A stretch of 64,000 nucleotides of DNA from Agapanthus africanus (taxonomy: Eukaryota; Streptophyta; Magnoliopsida; Asparagales; Amaryllidaceae). The notes under the pieces were generated by a model. The model was not told the origin of the DNA. It saw only the letters and a list, made by a program, of their open reading frames with translations, and did no database searches. This document shows, one piece after another, positions 40,498 to 53,160 of the stretch. The translations under genes and the position numbers were made by a program. Numbering within the stretch: the stretch's first letter is position 1; each line of letters opens with the position of its first letter. The stretch covers positions 23,601,154 to 23,665,153 of the forward strand of contig JASDDO010000028.1 of the NCBI GenBank assembly GCA_030015575.1. The letters are read 5' to 3'.

Positions 40498-43400
40498 CTC
40501 CCTTGTATATTTTGATCCAAAACCACAAATATATGATAATATAAAAGGCATCCCCAAGCGGGAGCTAGCTCTTCGCCAAACAACGGATTCATAACCACAC
40601 AAGTAATAAACAAGTATACGACGCCTAATGACGAAGATCAACACAAAAGATAATGAATAAAATAAGACATCAACCCAAAAGCGAACATAAAACCCATCGC
40701 TCAATTCTCTCAAATACAAGTCTTGCAAAGTCTCATTACTTATACAATTACTAAATTTTGATTGATAGAGTTGACTAGATACAATAGAAAATATAAATAC
40801 AAGAGTGGGTACGATCCAAATGTCCCACCTACCAAGCAAATCACCCAAAAGCAGCTGTGTGCCAACGATACCGCTACTGATCCAAGTGGTCAACCTGCAA
40901 GAACTGTGGCACAACGGGGATGAGTTGCCAACTCGTGAGTAGAAAAACATCAACAAGTAGAAATCGAATAAAATAACGATTTCCTAGGTCAACTATATCA
41001 TAAAGGTAAAACTATGGTATCTAGGGTGACCGTAACGGTAAATAAGTGCCAACAGTATAAAATAAATGCCTATCAGCATGTGGATATCATCCAACAATAT
41101 AATCAATGCCAGTATGCATGTGGATCTCGTCCACTTGAAACATCGTAAAAGCATATGCATGTAAATGTATGAGGATATCAAAGAATGTGTGTCCATCAAT
41201 GACACCACAAATCATGAAACCTGAGTGTCCAGATCGATATTCGAAAATATCATGAAACCTGTGTCCGGCATCGACACGTAAATCCTCATATCTCAGGCTC
41301 CGGCTATCCGGACTGGCCTGTATCCATCTCATGACTCCGGTCGGTATCCTACGGATAACCGCCGAGTCCAAAAACTATCACCGATAGGTAGTGCTTCCCT
41401 GCCAGGCTCAATGTCATCATCTGCGACCATCTTGCCTCGGGGTACCTCACCGGGTCCACCATGCACCCGCAGACGGTTCCTCTTCCTCCTCGAATTGGGT
41501 GTATGATATCGCTCAAGAGCCGAGAAAACTCATGGTGGACTATACAAATATCATATCAAGAGAAACCAGGTTTTTAAAACAATACATACATTCTTTTGAA
41601 ATAACCACGGTTCTCAAATTCAGAAATCTCATGAAAACAACATATCTCAATGCGTATAATTATAAAGCATGATGTATGCGACATATAATAGAAATATAAG
41701 CATATCTGTATATAATGCAACATGGAACAGTAATATGCACATAACAAGAGAAATCCGCTCTTTAAAATGAATCCAGTTTAAAAATATATCCCGCGGTTCC
41801 CAATTCCTCCAAGGTCAAATGCAACATCGTATATAAAGGTGTATATGCAACTATAGCAAGTAAATTATGCAAAGAGTCATATCATGATGCAGTAATTCTA
41901 CTGTGTAGTGACATGATAATTATCGATGAAGAAGTGTGTGAGCCGGCAAATCTGTGTAAATATGACATACGCATCAGTGCAGGTGTACTAGCACAGGTAT
42001 ATGCAATGCAATGAGAATAACATGAAAGTAGCATAATGTAAATAATCAGCTAAATACGATAAGGTATACGTATCTAACATGACCGAGTCGGTGAATCTAT
42101 CAATCGGCATCCTCTAGTCAAGGGTATGGATCAATCATCTATTAAACTCATCACGTACAGTAAATAGTCATACGGCGTCATTAATCAATTTGGGATCCTA
42201 ACAACCTATAAGGCAACAGGGTACGGACCTAACATCTGGTACGGCTTATCAGTCGAGATTCACAACATTATCCATATATATATATATATATATATACCTA
42301 TCTCTCAGGTCCTATCCGTATCCATCTCAGATCATGGAACCGGCAAAGGTATCAATTATCACATAACGAATCGTATCCGTATACCAACATATCATTAAGT
42401 TATCATATCACATCGTGTTTTCTTTTCATCATATTAAGTCAAATAATATATATACATTCTATTTTATTAGTCTAGTTTCATGTTACGCTAAACCCAAAGT
42501 TTATTCTAGTGTAATACCTATCTATAAGTCGTAATTCGCTTTCTCATATCTCAATATATATATTAAAATAGCGTAATATGATCACTAACTATCTTTTAAA
42601 CTATATTCCTAGTTTCCTATTCTAGGTTTCTACGACTGTATCCTATAGATCGGTTTCCATTTAATATTTACGGGGGTGCTATACGCCATCCACCCGACTT
42701 CCCCCGTAGATATAGATCTACTCACCTGGTCCTCACTCGCCGAAGTCTATGACGCCATGCTCCGTCGCCTCGGAATCCACGTGAAGGTACCTACAATAAC
42801 ACACAATCGAAATCGCTATTAACATGTAGTTCCGAAATCCAAAACGGCACGCGTATTGCTTATAGGTTAGAACCTATAGCTTACGCATAAGAAATCAATC
42901 AAACAACCCTTGTTGTTGACGTACAAATGCCAAACACCCAAAACAATAACAAATACTAAAACCCAAGTTTAAGAATCGCAAAACACAAAAACAACATCCT
43001 AGAAAAACCACTATCAGATTTCACCCTAGGCCAAACTAATGGATTTTGCATATATGGTTAGTCTAGATATCACCTGAGGGAACTACCCACCAAGACTCAC
43101 ACAATTTTGCCATGACCAGGCCGCAAATTGCGGCATGGGGGATTAAATCTGCGGCCATGTAGTGGGGGGAGGGGCTTAAGTTTCAGGGAGTGGTCCATGG
43201 TTGCCTGCACGTCTCATGGTCATGGGAACTTATTTAATGTTTGTCTCGGGTCACTCCAGGTCTCCAAATACCCTCACAAACTGTCAATTTAACCGATGTC
43301 GGAAAGTTCTAAGTTCGTGTTTGGGTTCTATCTTCTGTTCTAGGTCAGTAAAAACATCACTAAGGTCTAAGTAAACCCCCACTACAGGTTGTAGGTCTAC

Positions 43401-44174
43401 ATAAACACCCAACCCTTCTATAGAAATATCTAACTTCACCATTTCATACTAAATCAACTCCTAACTATAATAGAATGCTAGGAAAACATAAATAAACTAA
43501 GTGAAGGGATTTTTATCTCAATTGGGCAACTTAAGAAAAACCCTAGCTGCCCCCAAGTCATCAAAATCCATCTTTTCTTGGTCCAAAGTATAGAGGGTGA
43601 AGAGAGGATTAATTTTAACGAAAGGTGTTTAGGGTTTGGATGAATAATTTGAGATGATATTGGGGGTTGAAGTGGAGGGGGATGAAGATGAAGAAAGAGA
43701 GGAAGCAAAGAAATGGGGAGGAAAAAAGATATGGTTGCCCTCTCTCTCTCTTCCTCTTATTCTCACCCCTCTATCTTAAATATTACCCTTTTACCCTTTT
43801 CTCTTTTTCTTATTTTTTAAATATTAAAACCAAAACCCATAATACCCAAAACAACATAAGAAATAACATATAATCAAATGCGACATGACACGGTGCACTA
43901 ACCATGGAAAGTTGTATAAATACGAATTTGGCATAATCACGATTAGTAGTGCACTAATCGGGTTTTATCCAAACTGCATATAATAAACTTTTAAAATGCC
44001 AAATCTGATAAATATATTTTTAAATGAATAAAATTATTTTAATTTCCAATTATTGGTATATATTTATACATCTTTACGAAAACCCCAATTTCGCAAATCG
44101 GGTAATTTTCGCGAAATATATTATTTTAATATTAAATTCCAAAAATAATATTTTATATTTTCTGAAATGTTACA
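40498..44174 (-). repeat. Tekay-like 3' LTR, piece right of Tat-A
   Basis: It continues the LTR interrupted at 21557. It matches 47917-48433 and 56921-58804 in the other LTR copy and then runs on to ATGTTACA at 44174, which is the LTR start TGTAACAT on the minus strand. I saw no gene in it; minus-strand ORFs here lack recognisable domains. It contains a (TA)n tract near 42277-42297. Confidence 0.87.
42270..42300. repeat. (TA)n microsatellite in the Tekay-like 3' LTR
   Basis: About 12 TA units follow TTATCCA. The same position in the other LTR (58024-58048) is (CA)n instead. Confidence 0.9.
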
Positions 44175-44200
44175 ATCTTTCCCCCCTTAAAGAAATTCGG
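44175..44200 (-). promoter_or_regulatory. Polypurine tract of the Tekay-like element
   Basis: On the minus strand AAGGGGGGAAAGATTG ends at the LTR start TGTAACA, preceded by GGGGACCGAATTTC. This is the standard chromovirus arrangement and sets the orientation of the element. Confidence 0.88.
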
Positions 44201-44859
44201 TCCCCGAATTTAAATTTAAACCCCCAATACTAAAACATTTCAGTAATCAACTCAAATCGACAGGGCTCCGAAATCATGGAAGATATAGAAAGCCACCGCG
44301 CATCGCGTGCGACTAAAAACGAATACAAACTCAAAATCGAACTCCGTCAAGCGTCACACAAATCATCGGATTTGCACGCATATCATCGGAGTTACAATGG
44401 AGATACAGATCTCGAAATCTCCTACTGAAATCCAATATGCATAGTCCAATACTATGATAAATAAATATAGCACGCATCTTTAGAAAGGTCTTAAAACCGA
44501 ATAAAACACATGAAAAATCTTTTCTGAATTGCCGTGTGATGCGTAACTCACGGCACAAGTGGCAGACGCTCATTGTAAAGTAGTAAATATACTTATATAT
44601 GTTTTTGCTCAAATTATACGTTCCGCCGTCTTGAAATATCCCAAAAAGGTTTTCCTTTAAAAACGTTCGTGTCGTTCACAGACACGTAGGAAATAGTGAG
44701 ACTATAGCTCCCTTTTGAAAATCTCTTGTTACACTTTTTAATGCATGCAAAATACTCAGGTACTGTTCTCAGATCAGTTCTGTTTGGCTACTACACAATA
44801 TAGTGCCCAATATGAAAACAAGGTGCTCAAAAGCAAAATCAGCCTCAAAAGGCGTATCC

Positions 44860-45560
44860 AAAAATCACATGCGTCTGGTGTGCACGGAAATCAAATCCAA
44901 ACACAGGTGCTACAATACGCACAAAGAAAAACTAAGTGCAATGGGTTTGTACGAAAGCATCTGTCCAGTGCAACGGGTGTGCACGACAACAATATCTGGT
45001 GCATCTATTGTGCACGAAAATCTCAATTGTGTGCATTCGGTGTGCACAAAATCACATCCCATATCATGCATGAATGAAATCTAAATCAAGTGCATTCAAT
45101 ATGCACGAAACCCAAAACCAAGCACCTAATATGCGCAAAATCCAAATCAAATGTGTCAGGTCTGTAAAAAGCATCTAGTGCAATAGTATGTATGAAAAAT
45201 ATAAGTCTGGTGTAACAAATGTACAAAAATACAAATCTAGTGCATTAAATGCACGAAATACAAACAGTACTCCAATGCGTAAAAAGTAACACCGAGTGTA
45301 CCAAGATGTATAAAGTCATAAACGTGTGCAACTGCGTGCACAAAACACGTATCAATGCACTGCAAGCGCATATAAGCTATACCGAGTGCAAAATCAAATC
45401 GAGTGCGTACCACACGCACAAAATCAAATCAACTGTATGAAATCCAGGAAATCATAAACATGTGCAGCCAAGGAACAAAATCAATATCGAATGCAATATA
45501 TATGCACAAATCATAAACCAACACAACGGTGTATAAAAAACATATATCAAATGCAATAAC
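44860..45560. repeat. Decayed short tandem repeat rich in GTGCACGAAA
   Basis: GTGTGCACGAAAATC-like blocks alternate with AAATCAAGTGCAT-like blocks at irregular spacing of about 30-55 bp, for example near 44879, 44980, 45008, 45042, 45100, 45250 and 45340. Copies have diverged by many substitutions, so the array is old. Confidence 0.7.
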
Positions 45561-46599
45561 TATGAACGAAAATGTAATGACCCAGTAGGTGCAGCAGTGG
45601 TGCACGAAATCGATACCATAAAACTCATCATCAAAACTCAAATCCAAGCGATATAAGCGTGATACTCGGATCACAACCGCAAATCGCAACAAATGACATT
45701 GAGGTATACCTCCTAAAATATCGAAAAATATTGGTGCGCCCAAAACTGGCAGAGCAAGAACATCCGGTTGCCTCTTGGTCACGGTCTGGCGTCCTCTGTC
45801 TCTGGGTCTTCATTTCCCTATGGATTACCAATCTCGCATTCCATCGACTCATCGGTTCAGTCAGGTGTGCTAACGGAAACGATTCCGCTTTGGCACTTCT
45901 CTGGTCGTCTCTTGGCCAATTAGTATGACCACTTGTAAAGCAGCACGTCACTGGCGTCGGCCTCTGGTCCTCTGAATATACGTCACACATCTGATCCTGG
46001 GTGCAAATCTTATTGCAACAGTGTCCTGGAAGGAACCTGCTCAGGGTCTCTTCCGATCTTGTCTATGTCGAACTATACGGAGGCTGGTACTCTTACCTAA
46101 TCTTTTCTCGCTTTCTGGACATCTGCGTTCTCAGCACAGCTTTTCCTCGTGAACTGGTCGTATCTCATGCCTTTGTATACATATCAGATCTCTAATCTCA
46201 ACGGGGAGTAGCAACAGCTCGTTGACATCTCGCACGAACCTCTTGTTCCACTCGACTTTATTATCGTCTGCTTTGACGTCACGTCATGCTATCTGCATAC
46301 TGCAATTGTCTCGGCTACCGTCAACCTGGAGTCTCTCACACGGACTCGAAATCATAAACTCGGTATCTTCATCACTCTGTAGAAGATCTCTAGCCGAACA
46401 CGTCCTCGGGAACTCGTCCATACCATCGGAGGAATACTCAATACTCATCCGTTCTCGATCAATTCGCAACGTATCTGGGTAAGGTCCTCTATCTGAAGCT
46501 GGTCAACTTACTGGTCTCCTATCATATGATATCCGGACGATGTTAAACTTTTCGTTCGATTTTTCAAAGTCCCATAATTCCCCGAAAGCTCAACGCCTG

Positions 46600-46815
46600 A
46601 GCCCAGTTTAAGAATATCTAGTACACGCCATAGTACCTATGGACCAACCGTAGAAGGGCAAACCCAAGCCTCACTGATGGCACCGCTAAACTGCCGCAAA
46701 CCCTAAGATGCAAAAGCGGTTCCATGGTCATCATGTCGAGTTAGGGTTTCATTCTTCTAGAGGGTCCACAGAATTACTTGCATGTTCCTCCGAATACTTT
46801 AAACTTTGGAAAATG
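46600..46815 (-). other. Leader block shared with the copia element
   Basis: It aligns by eye with 55905-56115 over about 210 bp at roughly two-thirds identity. The strongest shared runs are CCGTAGAAGGG, TCTAGAGGGTCCA, TTACTTGCA and GGAAAA. It lies about 0.85-1.05 kb downstream of the primer site on the minus strand. No long ORF is conserved between the copies. Confidence 0.7.
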
Positions 46816-47641
46816 GGTCTCTGACATTCGTTCGAACTTTTAATTTCGTCTAGACAACATGTGAATACCCTTCGTCTCTCAACTCAAGATAGACTAGCTA
46901 TCATCTGTCGTATCTCTGCCTGAAAGCTCCAGCAATCTCAGCTCGTAAAGTATGGAGGCGACAACCTATCAATCTAAGCAACAGCTGGGTCATTTGTCTG
47001 CACGGTAGACGATATCAAAATCTATGAGGTATGCTATACATCAACAGTCCTCTCACAATTGGCACCCTCTATCGACTTCCCGATCATACGGTACAACGCC
47101 GAACACTGCCTCAAATGAGAAGTCACAACACTAATACAAAATCGAGACGTTCTTGTATCACCAGAAAACACGATGGTCAGTCCTCGTCCATGATGAGCTC
47201 GCTCTGACCGCAACACTAGCAGCAGCTCAATCTGTGCTCAAACCATGGTGACAGGAACCTCAAGCATGTATTGATGAAACCATATCAATGGAATGAAAGG
47301 AATCAACAGATCCCAAAATGGATACATGATCATAAAGAGGAATGGAATCAATAAAAGTATGATCATGGAAACAAATAGAATCAAGGATATCAATATTTGT
47401 ACATCCTAAGGTTTCTTAAGTGGAGTATCGTATCGTAAATATGCCGCGGAACATACGTACGGTACGTTACTCTACTGAAGCTACCTACTCCATCAATCAG
47501 GGTCAGCCTATGTAACGAAAGTTCGGGTTTAATACCCCCCCGTCCAAGTCTAAGTTCCGTAAGGTCAAGCCTAGGTTCCGAATATTTACGCCCCAGACTC
47601 CACATAGTCAAACCTAAACTCGAACAAAGGTTAAACCTAGT

Positions 47642-47653
47642 GCTCTGATACCA
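47642..47653 (-). promoter_or_regulatory. Primer binding site of the Tekay-like element
   Basis: TGGTATCAGAGC on the minus strand starts four bases after the 5' LTR end (CGTGACA). It matches the 3' end of plant initiator tRNA-Met. Confidence 0.92.
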
Positions 47654-47657
47654 AATT

Positions 47658-48433
47658 TGTCACGACCCGAAATATTAGCTCGTGACCAGCACTTAAATCA
47701 CGCAACGTCTAAAGTCGTAACGTAATCCAAGTAAGCTGAAACCCAGAAATCTAAATCTTTTTAAAGAAATAAAAGAGGTGCAGTTTTGAAATAAGGTATA
47801 ATGAAGAAAAGTGTTTTCTTAAATGCATAGAAAAGGGAACATGAAAATACAAGTTTATCCTACTTGTTGTAAAACATGTTCGTCTTTTAAAAATTTGGGC
47901 AGTACCTCCCTTGTATATTTTGATCCAAAACCACAAATATATGATAATATAAAAAGCATCCTCAAGCGGGAGCTAGCTCTTCGCCAAACGGCAGATTCAC
48001 AACCACACAAGTAATAAACAAGTATACGACGCCTAACAGCAAAGATCAACACAAAAGATAATGAATAAAGCAAGATATCAACCCAAAAGCGAACATAAAA
48101 CCCATCGCTCAATTCTCGCAACTACAAGTCTTGCTAAGTCTCATTACTTATACAATTACTAAATTTTGATTGATGGAGTTGACTAGATACAATAGGAAAT
48201 ATAAATATAAGAGTGGGTACGATCCAAATGTCCCACCTACCAAGCAAATCACCCAAAAGCAGTTGTGTGCCAACGATGCCGCTACTGATCCAAGTGGTCA
48301 ACCTGCAAGAACTGTGGCACAACGGCAGTGAGTTGCCAACTCGTGAGTAGAAAAATATCAACAAGTAGAAATCGAATAAAATAACGATTTCCTAGGTCAA
48401 CTATATCATAAAGGTAAAACTATGGTATCTAGG
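47658..48433 (-). repeat. Tekay-like 5' LTR, first piece, with the Tat-A empty site
   Basis: It starts TGTCACGACCCGAAATATTA and aligns with 21305-21557 joined to 40498-41025. The CTCCC that became duplicated around Tat-A occurs once here, at about 47915-47919. It is cut by the copia LTR after CTAGG (48429-48433). Confidence 0.92.
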
Positions 48434-50650
48434 TGTAGGGTTCCTAGACACACTAAGGAGGTATCACAAGGCATCAACCATGCCAATTTACAATTTTAAC
48501 GGTGCCGAGAAACCCTAATACGGACCGTTGGCTAGAATTTTAGGCGACAAAGCAACTAGTTAACTACTTTAACTAAGAGTACGGATATACAACCTTTGTA
48601 GATCCGGTCCTCCACCTCCACGGCTCCGTAATGAAGTCCTCTCCGCTGTCCAAATGAAATCCCGGGCTTAAGCGTCGGCTTCATCGGAGAAATGGGCGGG
48701 CAAGGTCGTCGGCTTCGTGCCAAAGATGATCTACGTCGAGGCATCACTAGATCAAGCTCCACCTTCACCAAGTCATGAAACTTGTGAAGAAAACACACTC
48801 TACTACTTGGCAAGAGGTAGAGGATGAAGAAATAGGAAGTGGGTTCACTTTAGAATTGGATTTCTCACTTGTTTTCATCAATCACCATTGATGAAGCAAG
48901 CTTCTTCATGGAAGAAGAAGATGAAGAAGAAGAAGAAGAATATTATGATAAGTTGTTTTTAAAAATAAAAACAATATGATACTTATCATAATCTCAACCA
49001 CGGTTTAGTGTAGAGATTTAACTAAGGTTAGATGAGTGGTTAGGGTTAGAGAAGAGACAAGAATGGTGGACTTGTTCAAAGCTTCAAGAAGCTTCAAATA
49101 AAACAAAACTAGCAACCATTCTTTTCTCTTTATCTTTTCTAAATGAAATAAATAAAAAGATAAATGAATAAGTAAAAGAAATGATACCCTAACCACTAAC
49201 TAACCATGGTTTAATTCTTTACACAAAACCAAACTAGAATGTATCATCAAACATGATACAATCATGTGCACAAAAAATATATCACATATACAATGTGCAA
49301 TCCAAGTGAGTAAATCCATTTAAAGTGAACCGATACTAGTTAATGCAAAGTAATATATCAAATATATAATTATACATTAAATCATTAAATCAACACTTGA
49401 TTCAATGATCCGGTCATGTCGCATATAACCGGCTAGTATCCAATGTATCGTCTTATCGAATCAATCTTTGATTCGATAACTAGGTTATATCGCATACAAC
49501 CATTCGACACATTCATCGCGAGAATGAAATACGGTATCACATACACGCATTATTCTCGGTCCCGCACATATCTCATATGCGCTCCTATTTCGTTTCGCTT
49601 GAGCCAGGAAACCTCTGTGTAGGACTCTAAAGACTCGTCAATACGCCGGCAGCAGGTGATGATCATATCAAACACCCACAAGCCGCAAGCGGTCTGCTAA
49701 ACGTAACGGCCACCCGGGTATTGAGCGATCAGAAGATCGACGAGCAAGCCCACTCACACTCCAGTGAATCCAACCAGTAACACTACCGTACAGTCCGGTC
49801 TGTTCGTCTGATATGTCGCATATCTCGCCTAGGGGTGGTAAACGTCAGACCCCAATAGCTCGATAAGTCGTGTCGATATGAGGTCTATAACAATTCGAGA
49901 AACTACTGGTAACACTTACCAGTAAATCTCAGCAACCCTGGCCAGGGATTTTCTGTTATAGCCAATCGAACACAGCGCAACATCAACTCCCTATACCGGG
50001 AGAGACGAATCCCCTCCTATCGCTCATTGCCTCCATGTGATTCGGGACTGTACCCAAAAGCCACCATTTTGCACGCCCTCTTGGACGTGGTAAGGTGGAA
50101 ATCAAAGCACAGTGGGAACCATACAAGACTCTATGACGATCTCGGGTCAACAGACTACTCTGTACCAGTGTCACCTGAGAACTGCCATCTGACGTAAGGT
50201 ATAATACCATCTGGGAGTTCTCGGCGAGTCCGTCCAGTGTACCCAGTCTCTACTGAGCACCCGTATATCATCTCCGATGTCAAACACCAATGGATATGGG
50301 ATCATCCATCGCCCATCTGTATGGGTCGAGAAGGTATACGCTAGTCTACTCTGGTATATCGATGCCCCATCTCGATACACCCACGACTAGGGACTTTGAA
50401 GGATGTACTTATGGACTACCATGTCCCCACCAGTATGATCCGCATCATAGTCCAGGTAGTCAAGTATACATCCTAAGGGCTTTACCAACATGTAATAGAG
50501 AGACAATATGTGTACACGTTAAGGTAAAGAGCAACCAGATAGCATACTATCATGTCGAGCAAGAAAGTCCTCCCTATATATGTCCCAGCATCCACTACAA
50601 TATACATCCAATGTACAGCAATGGTCTCTAGGGCATACATATAACTAACA
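48434..50650 (-). repeat. 3' LTR of the copia element
   Basis: On the + strand it begins TGTAGGGTTCCTAGACAC and ends ATAACTAACA, so it reads TG...CA on the minus strand. Its first 92 bp match 56607-56698. A (GAA)n-rich stretch is at about 48912-48941. No gene is seen in it. Confidence 0.9.
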
Positions 50651-50665
50651 ATCTCCCACTTGCAC
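50651..50665 (-). promoter_or_regulatory. Polypurine tract of the copia element
   Basis: GTGCAAGTGGGAGAT on the minus strand abuts the LTR start TGTTAGT. This is the classic copia tract. Confidence 0.9.
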
Positions 50666-51230
50666 TAGGGCCATCTCATAGCAGTGGTTGTAGTATCTCA
50701 TACTCAACCATCCCATAAAAGTCTCTCTCTGGGAATAGGCCTTCGTGAGTGGATCCGCCGTGTTGTCCTCTGAGTCTACTCTCCTAACCTCGATCTCTTA
50801 GAGATCAACCATCTCCATGATCAAGTGATACTACCTTAGAATATGTCTGGATCACTGATGGGACCTGCGTTCCTTGGCATAAGCCACAACTCCATTGTCA
50901 CACAATGGGAGGAACATAGTTCATCTCATGAACCTATATACACCCAAACAGCCTCCTTGGTAGCATCTTAAGTAGCGATGTATCATGCCTTTATCGTCTA
51001 GTATGTCACGGTATCTAGCTTGGAACTCTTCCAACATACCGTCCCTTTACTGAGGGTAAAGACAATGCCTGTGACTGACTTTCAGTCGTCTTTATCACCC
51101 TGGAACCTTTCCAGTGATTCTTCCCAGGATCGATTGATACCATCTCGCTACAGCTAGTGAGTATCCTAACATCCTATTAGATCTATCTCATAGATCCGAA
51201 AACCCGGATTTAGGAGGTATCACTTTGATC
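50666..51230 (-). pseudogene. Copia RNase H C-terminal part
   Basis: Read on the minus strand with frame changes, short motifs of the copia RNase H tail appear: YIA..DATKEAVWV (near 50990-50950), then NGVVAYAKERRSHQ, and finally VRRVDSEDNTADPLTKAYSQ close to the polypurine tract. The first matches the A-E-Y-I-A motif and the last matches the N-x-A-D-x-x-T-K motif of copia RNase H. Stops are frequent and the order is intact. Confidence 0.72.
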
Positions 51231-52000
51231 CTATATGGAGAATCCTTGTGATAAGCGGAGATTGACCGAGCGTAGCATAGGAAACTCCTTCCCTATCAAG
51301 AGTATGTCATCCACGTACTCTACGAGAATCACTACCATACTCTCTACTACCTTTTCGTATATACAAGGTTCATCTACCATTTTGATGATGTCAAACTCTT
51401 TGACTAATCCATCAAAACAGATGTTCCAACTCCGCGATGCCTGCTTTAATCCTATAAAGCATCTTGCACACGTTTCCGCTGCTCCCACTGTCTACAAGGC
51501 CCTCTGGCTGTGTACTTACAGACGCACTCTTCTAAAACATCATTTAGAAAAGCAGTCATGACACCCAACCACCAGATATCGTAGTCATGGTATGTAGCCG
51601 TGACAAGTAGGATCTGGATGGACTTAAGCATAGCTACTTGACAAGGTTTCATCATTATCCACACCTGGTCAATGATGCAAACTTTTAACAAGTCTAGCTT
51701 TGAAAGTCTCAACTTTTCCATTTACACCAAGTAATCTTCTCAAGATATACTTGCTCCTGATGGGGATTTAACCCTTCAGATATAGCAACCAAAGTCCATA
51801 CTTTGTTGGTGTACATGGATTCCATCTCAGATCACTAAGCATCCAGCCATTCTTACAGAGTCTTACTCCTGATGGCCAGCTTGAAGCTAGTTGGGTCATC
51901 ATCTCATGATGCAATCATCGCTCCCACTGTCATAGAGAAACAGAAGTATCTCTCAGGTGGGTGAGGAACCCTACTAGATCGGCGGAGAGGCTGAGGTTCG
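51231..52000 (-). pseudogene. Copia reverse transcriptase
   Basis: The minus strand at 51488-51231 reads FIGLKQASRSWNICFDGLVK, DEPCIYEKVV, VILVEYVDDILLIGKEFPML; YVDD is the catalytic motif. Just upstream (51721-51452) is PCQVAMLKSIQILL followed by AFLNDVLEECVCKY, corresponding to the F-S-P-V-x-M-x-S-I-R and T-A-F-L-N-G-x-L-E-E motifs. A frame change separates the two. RT copies the element RNA into DNA; this copy is dead. Confidence 0.85.
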
Positions 52001-52935
52001 TTGGAATCTACTGAATCCTTTGGTTCTATCAAATCATCGGCTGCAAATTGTATAGCTGGAACCTTTCCAGTTGTACATTACAGACCTTGCCTCGAGCTTG
52101 TCCGGATTTTGCTTTTAGACATAGGCCGGTCAACCCCAAATCTTAACTAGCTTATGACATGGGCTCTTCCCTTTCCATATCACATATGAAATGGTAGGCA
52201 ACTGATTTGATTGGAACCCTATTCAATAGGTATGCAGTTTCTCAAGTGCATAACTCCCAAAAAGGAAACAGGTAACTCAGTAGTACTCATCCTAGAGCAC
52301 ACCATATCATATAGGGTGTATCTGCTCCACCCCGATATACCATCGTGCTATGGTGTATTCGGAGGAGTAATGCCGAGAGAGAATCTCATTCTCCTTTAGA
52401 ATAGTCCAGGAATTCCGTGCTCTCGTATTCTCCTCCTTGATCTCATCATAGGATATAATACTTATACCCTTATTTTGGTTCTCTACTTCTAATTTATATT
52501 CTGTGAATATCTCAAAAGGTTCGGACTTGTGTTTCAACAGGAACATATATCTGAATCTTGAGAGATCATCAGAGAATGTAATGAAGTACAAAGAACCAAT
52601 CTTGGCATGTGTAGACAGGGGACCTTACATACATCAACATGTATCATCCCAAGAGTTCACTAACTCTTTCTCTGCTTCCAATAAACAGAGCTGGTGTCAT
52701 TATATCTTTGTGACATGACTGGCAAGTTTCACAAGATGTAAATTCAAACTGATTTAAATATGCATCTATATGTAACTTCAGCTAGTCGGGTCACATTGAT
52801 ATGACCTAGTCTACAATACCTTAAGAAGGATTCGTTCAGTTGTGAACTCTTCCTCTTACGTGTGTTCTGTATACTAAGAACTGTAGTTTGATTTAGAACA
52901 TCAATACTTTTAGATAACGTGCCTGAACCGATCAA
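52001..52935 (-). pseudogene. Copia integrase and GAG-pre-integrase region
   Basis: The minus strand at 52935-52744 reads NESFLRYCRLGHINVTRLAE, the H-x-R-x-G-H zinc-binding region that precedes copia integrase. At 52591-52307 it reads MYFITFSDDLSRFRYMFLLK with HKSEPFEIFTEYKLEVENQN, the start of the integrase core including the first catalytic D. The later core motifs are too decayed to place exactly. Stops and frame changes occur between these pieces. Confidence 0.82.
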
Positions 52936-53160
52936 CTTTTGATATAGGAAATGTTTAAAACATTATCCAGCAATACAAAATTTTATCATTTCTTTACTGA
53001 TAAAGAGACTGATATGATTTTGTATATCAGGTTCGGTATCTAATAACATTCGTTCAGAATCAATGTATTGGTAATACAGGGTGACAGTGACCAACAGACT
53101 TGGCTGCAACACTTGCCCCGTTTTCTGCCTCATGAAACTTATCACCCGTTCTCAGTTTTT

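Larger units (their letters stand above)
44201..47641 (-). other. Interior of the Tekay-like element: no gag-pol recognised
   Basis: About 3.4 kb lie between the two LTRs. I searched both strands for protease, RT, RNase H and integrase motifs and saw none. Two overlapping minus-strand ORFs at 45429-45990 have no family signature. The stretch holds an irregular GTGCACGAAA-rich repeat (44860-45560) and a leader block shared with the copia element (46600-46815). It may be a non-autonomous derivative relying on another element's proteins. Confidence 0.6.

Noticed and set aside
40393-40956. 187-codon minus-strand ORF spanning the Tat-A 3' LTR end and the Tekay-like LTR
   Set aside because: It crosses a proven insertion joint (40497/40498) and has no domain. 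The partner copy at 47855-48364 is broken.
45429-45990. Overlapping minus-strand ORFs of about 120 codons as a gag gene
   Set aside because: No gag, zinc-knuckle or protease motif was seen, and they overlap each other in different frames.
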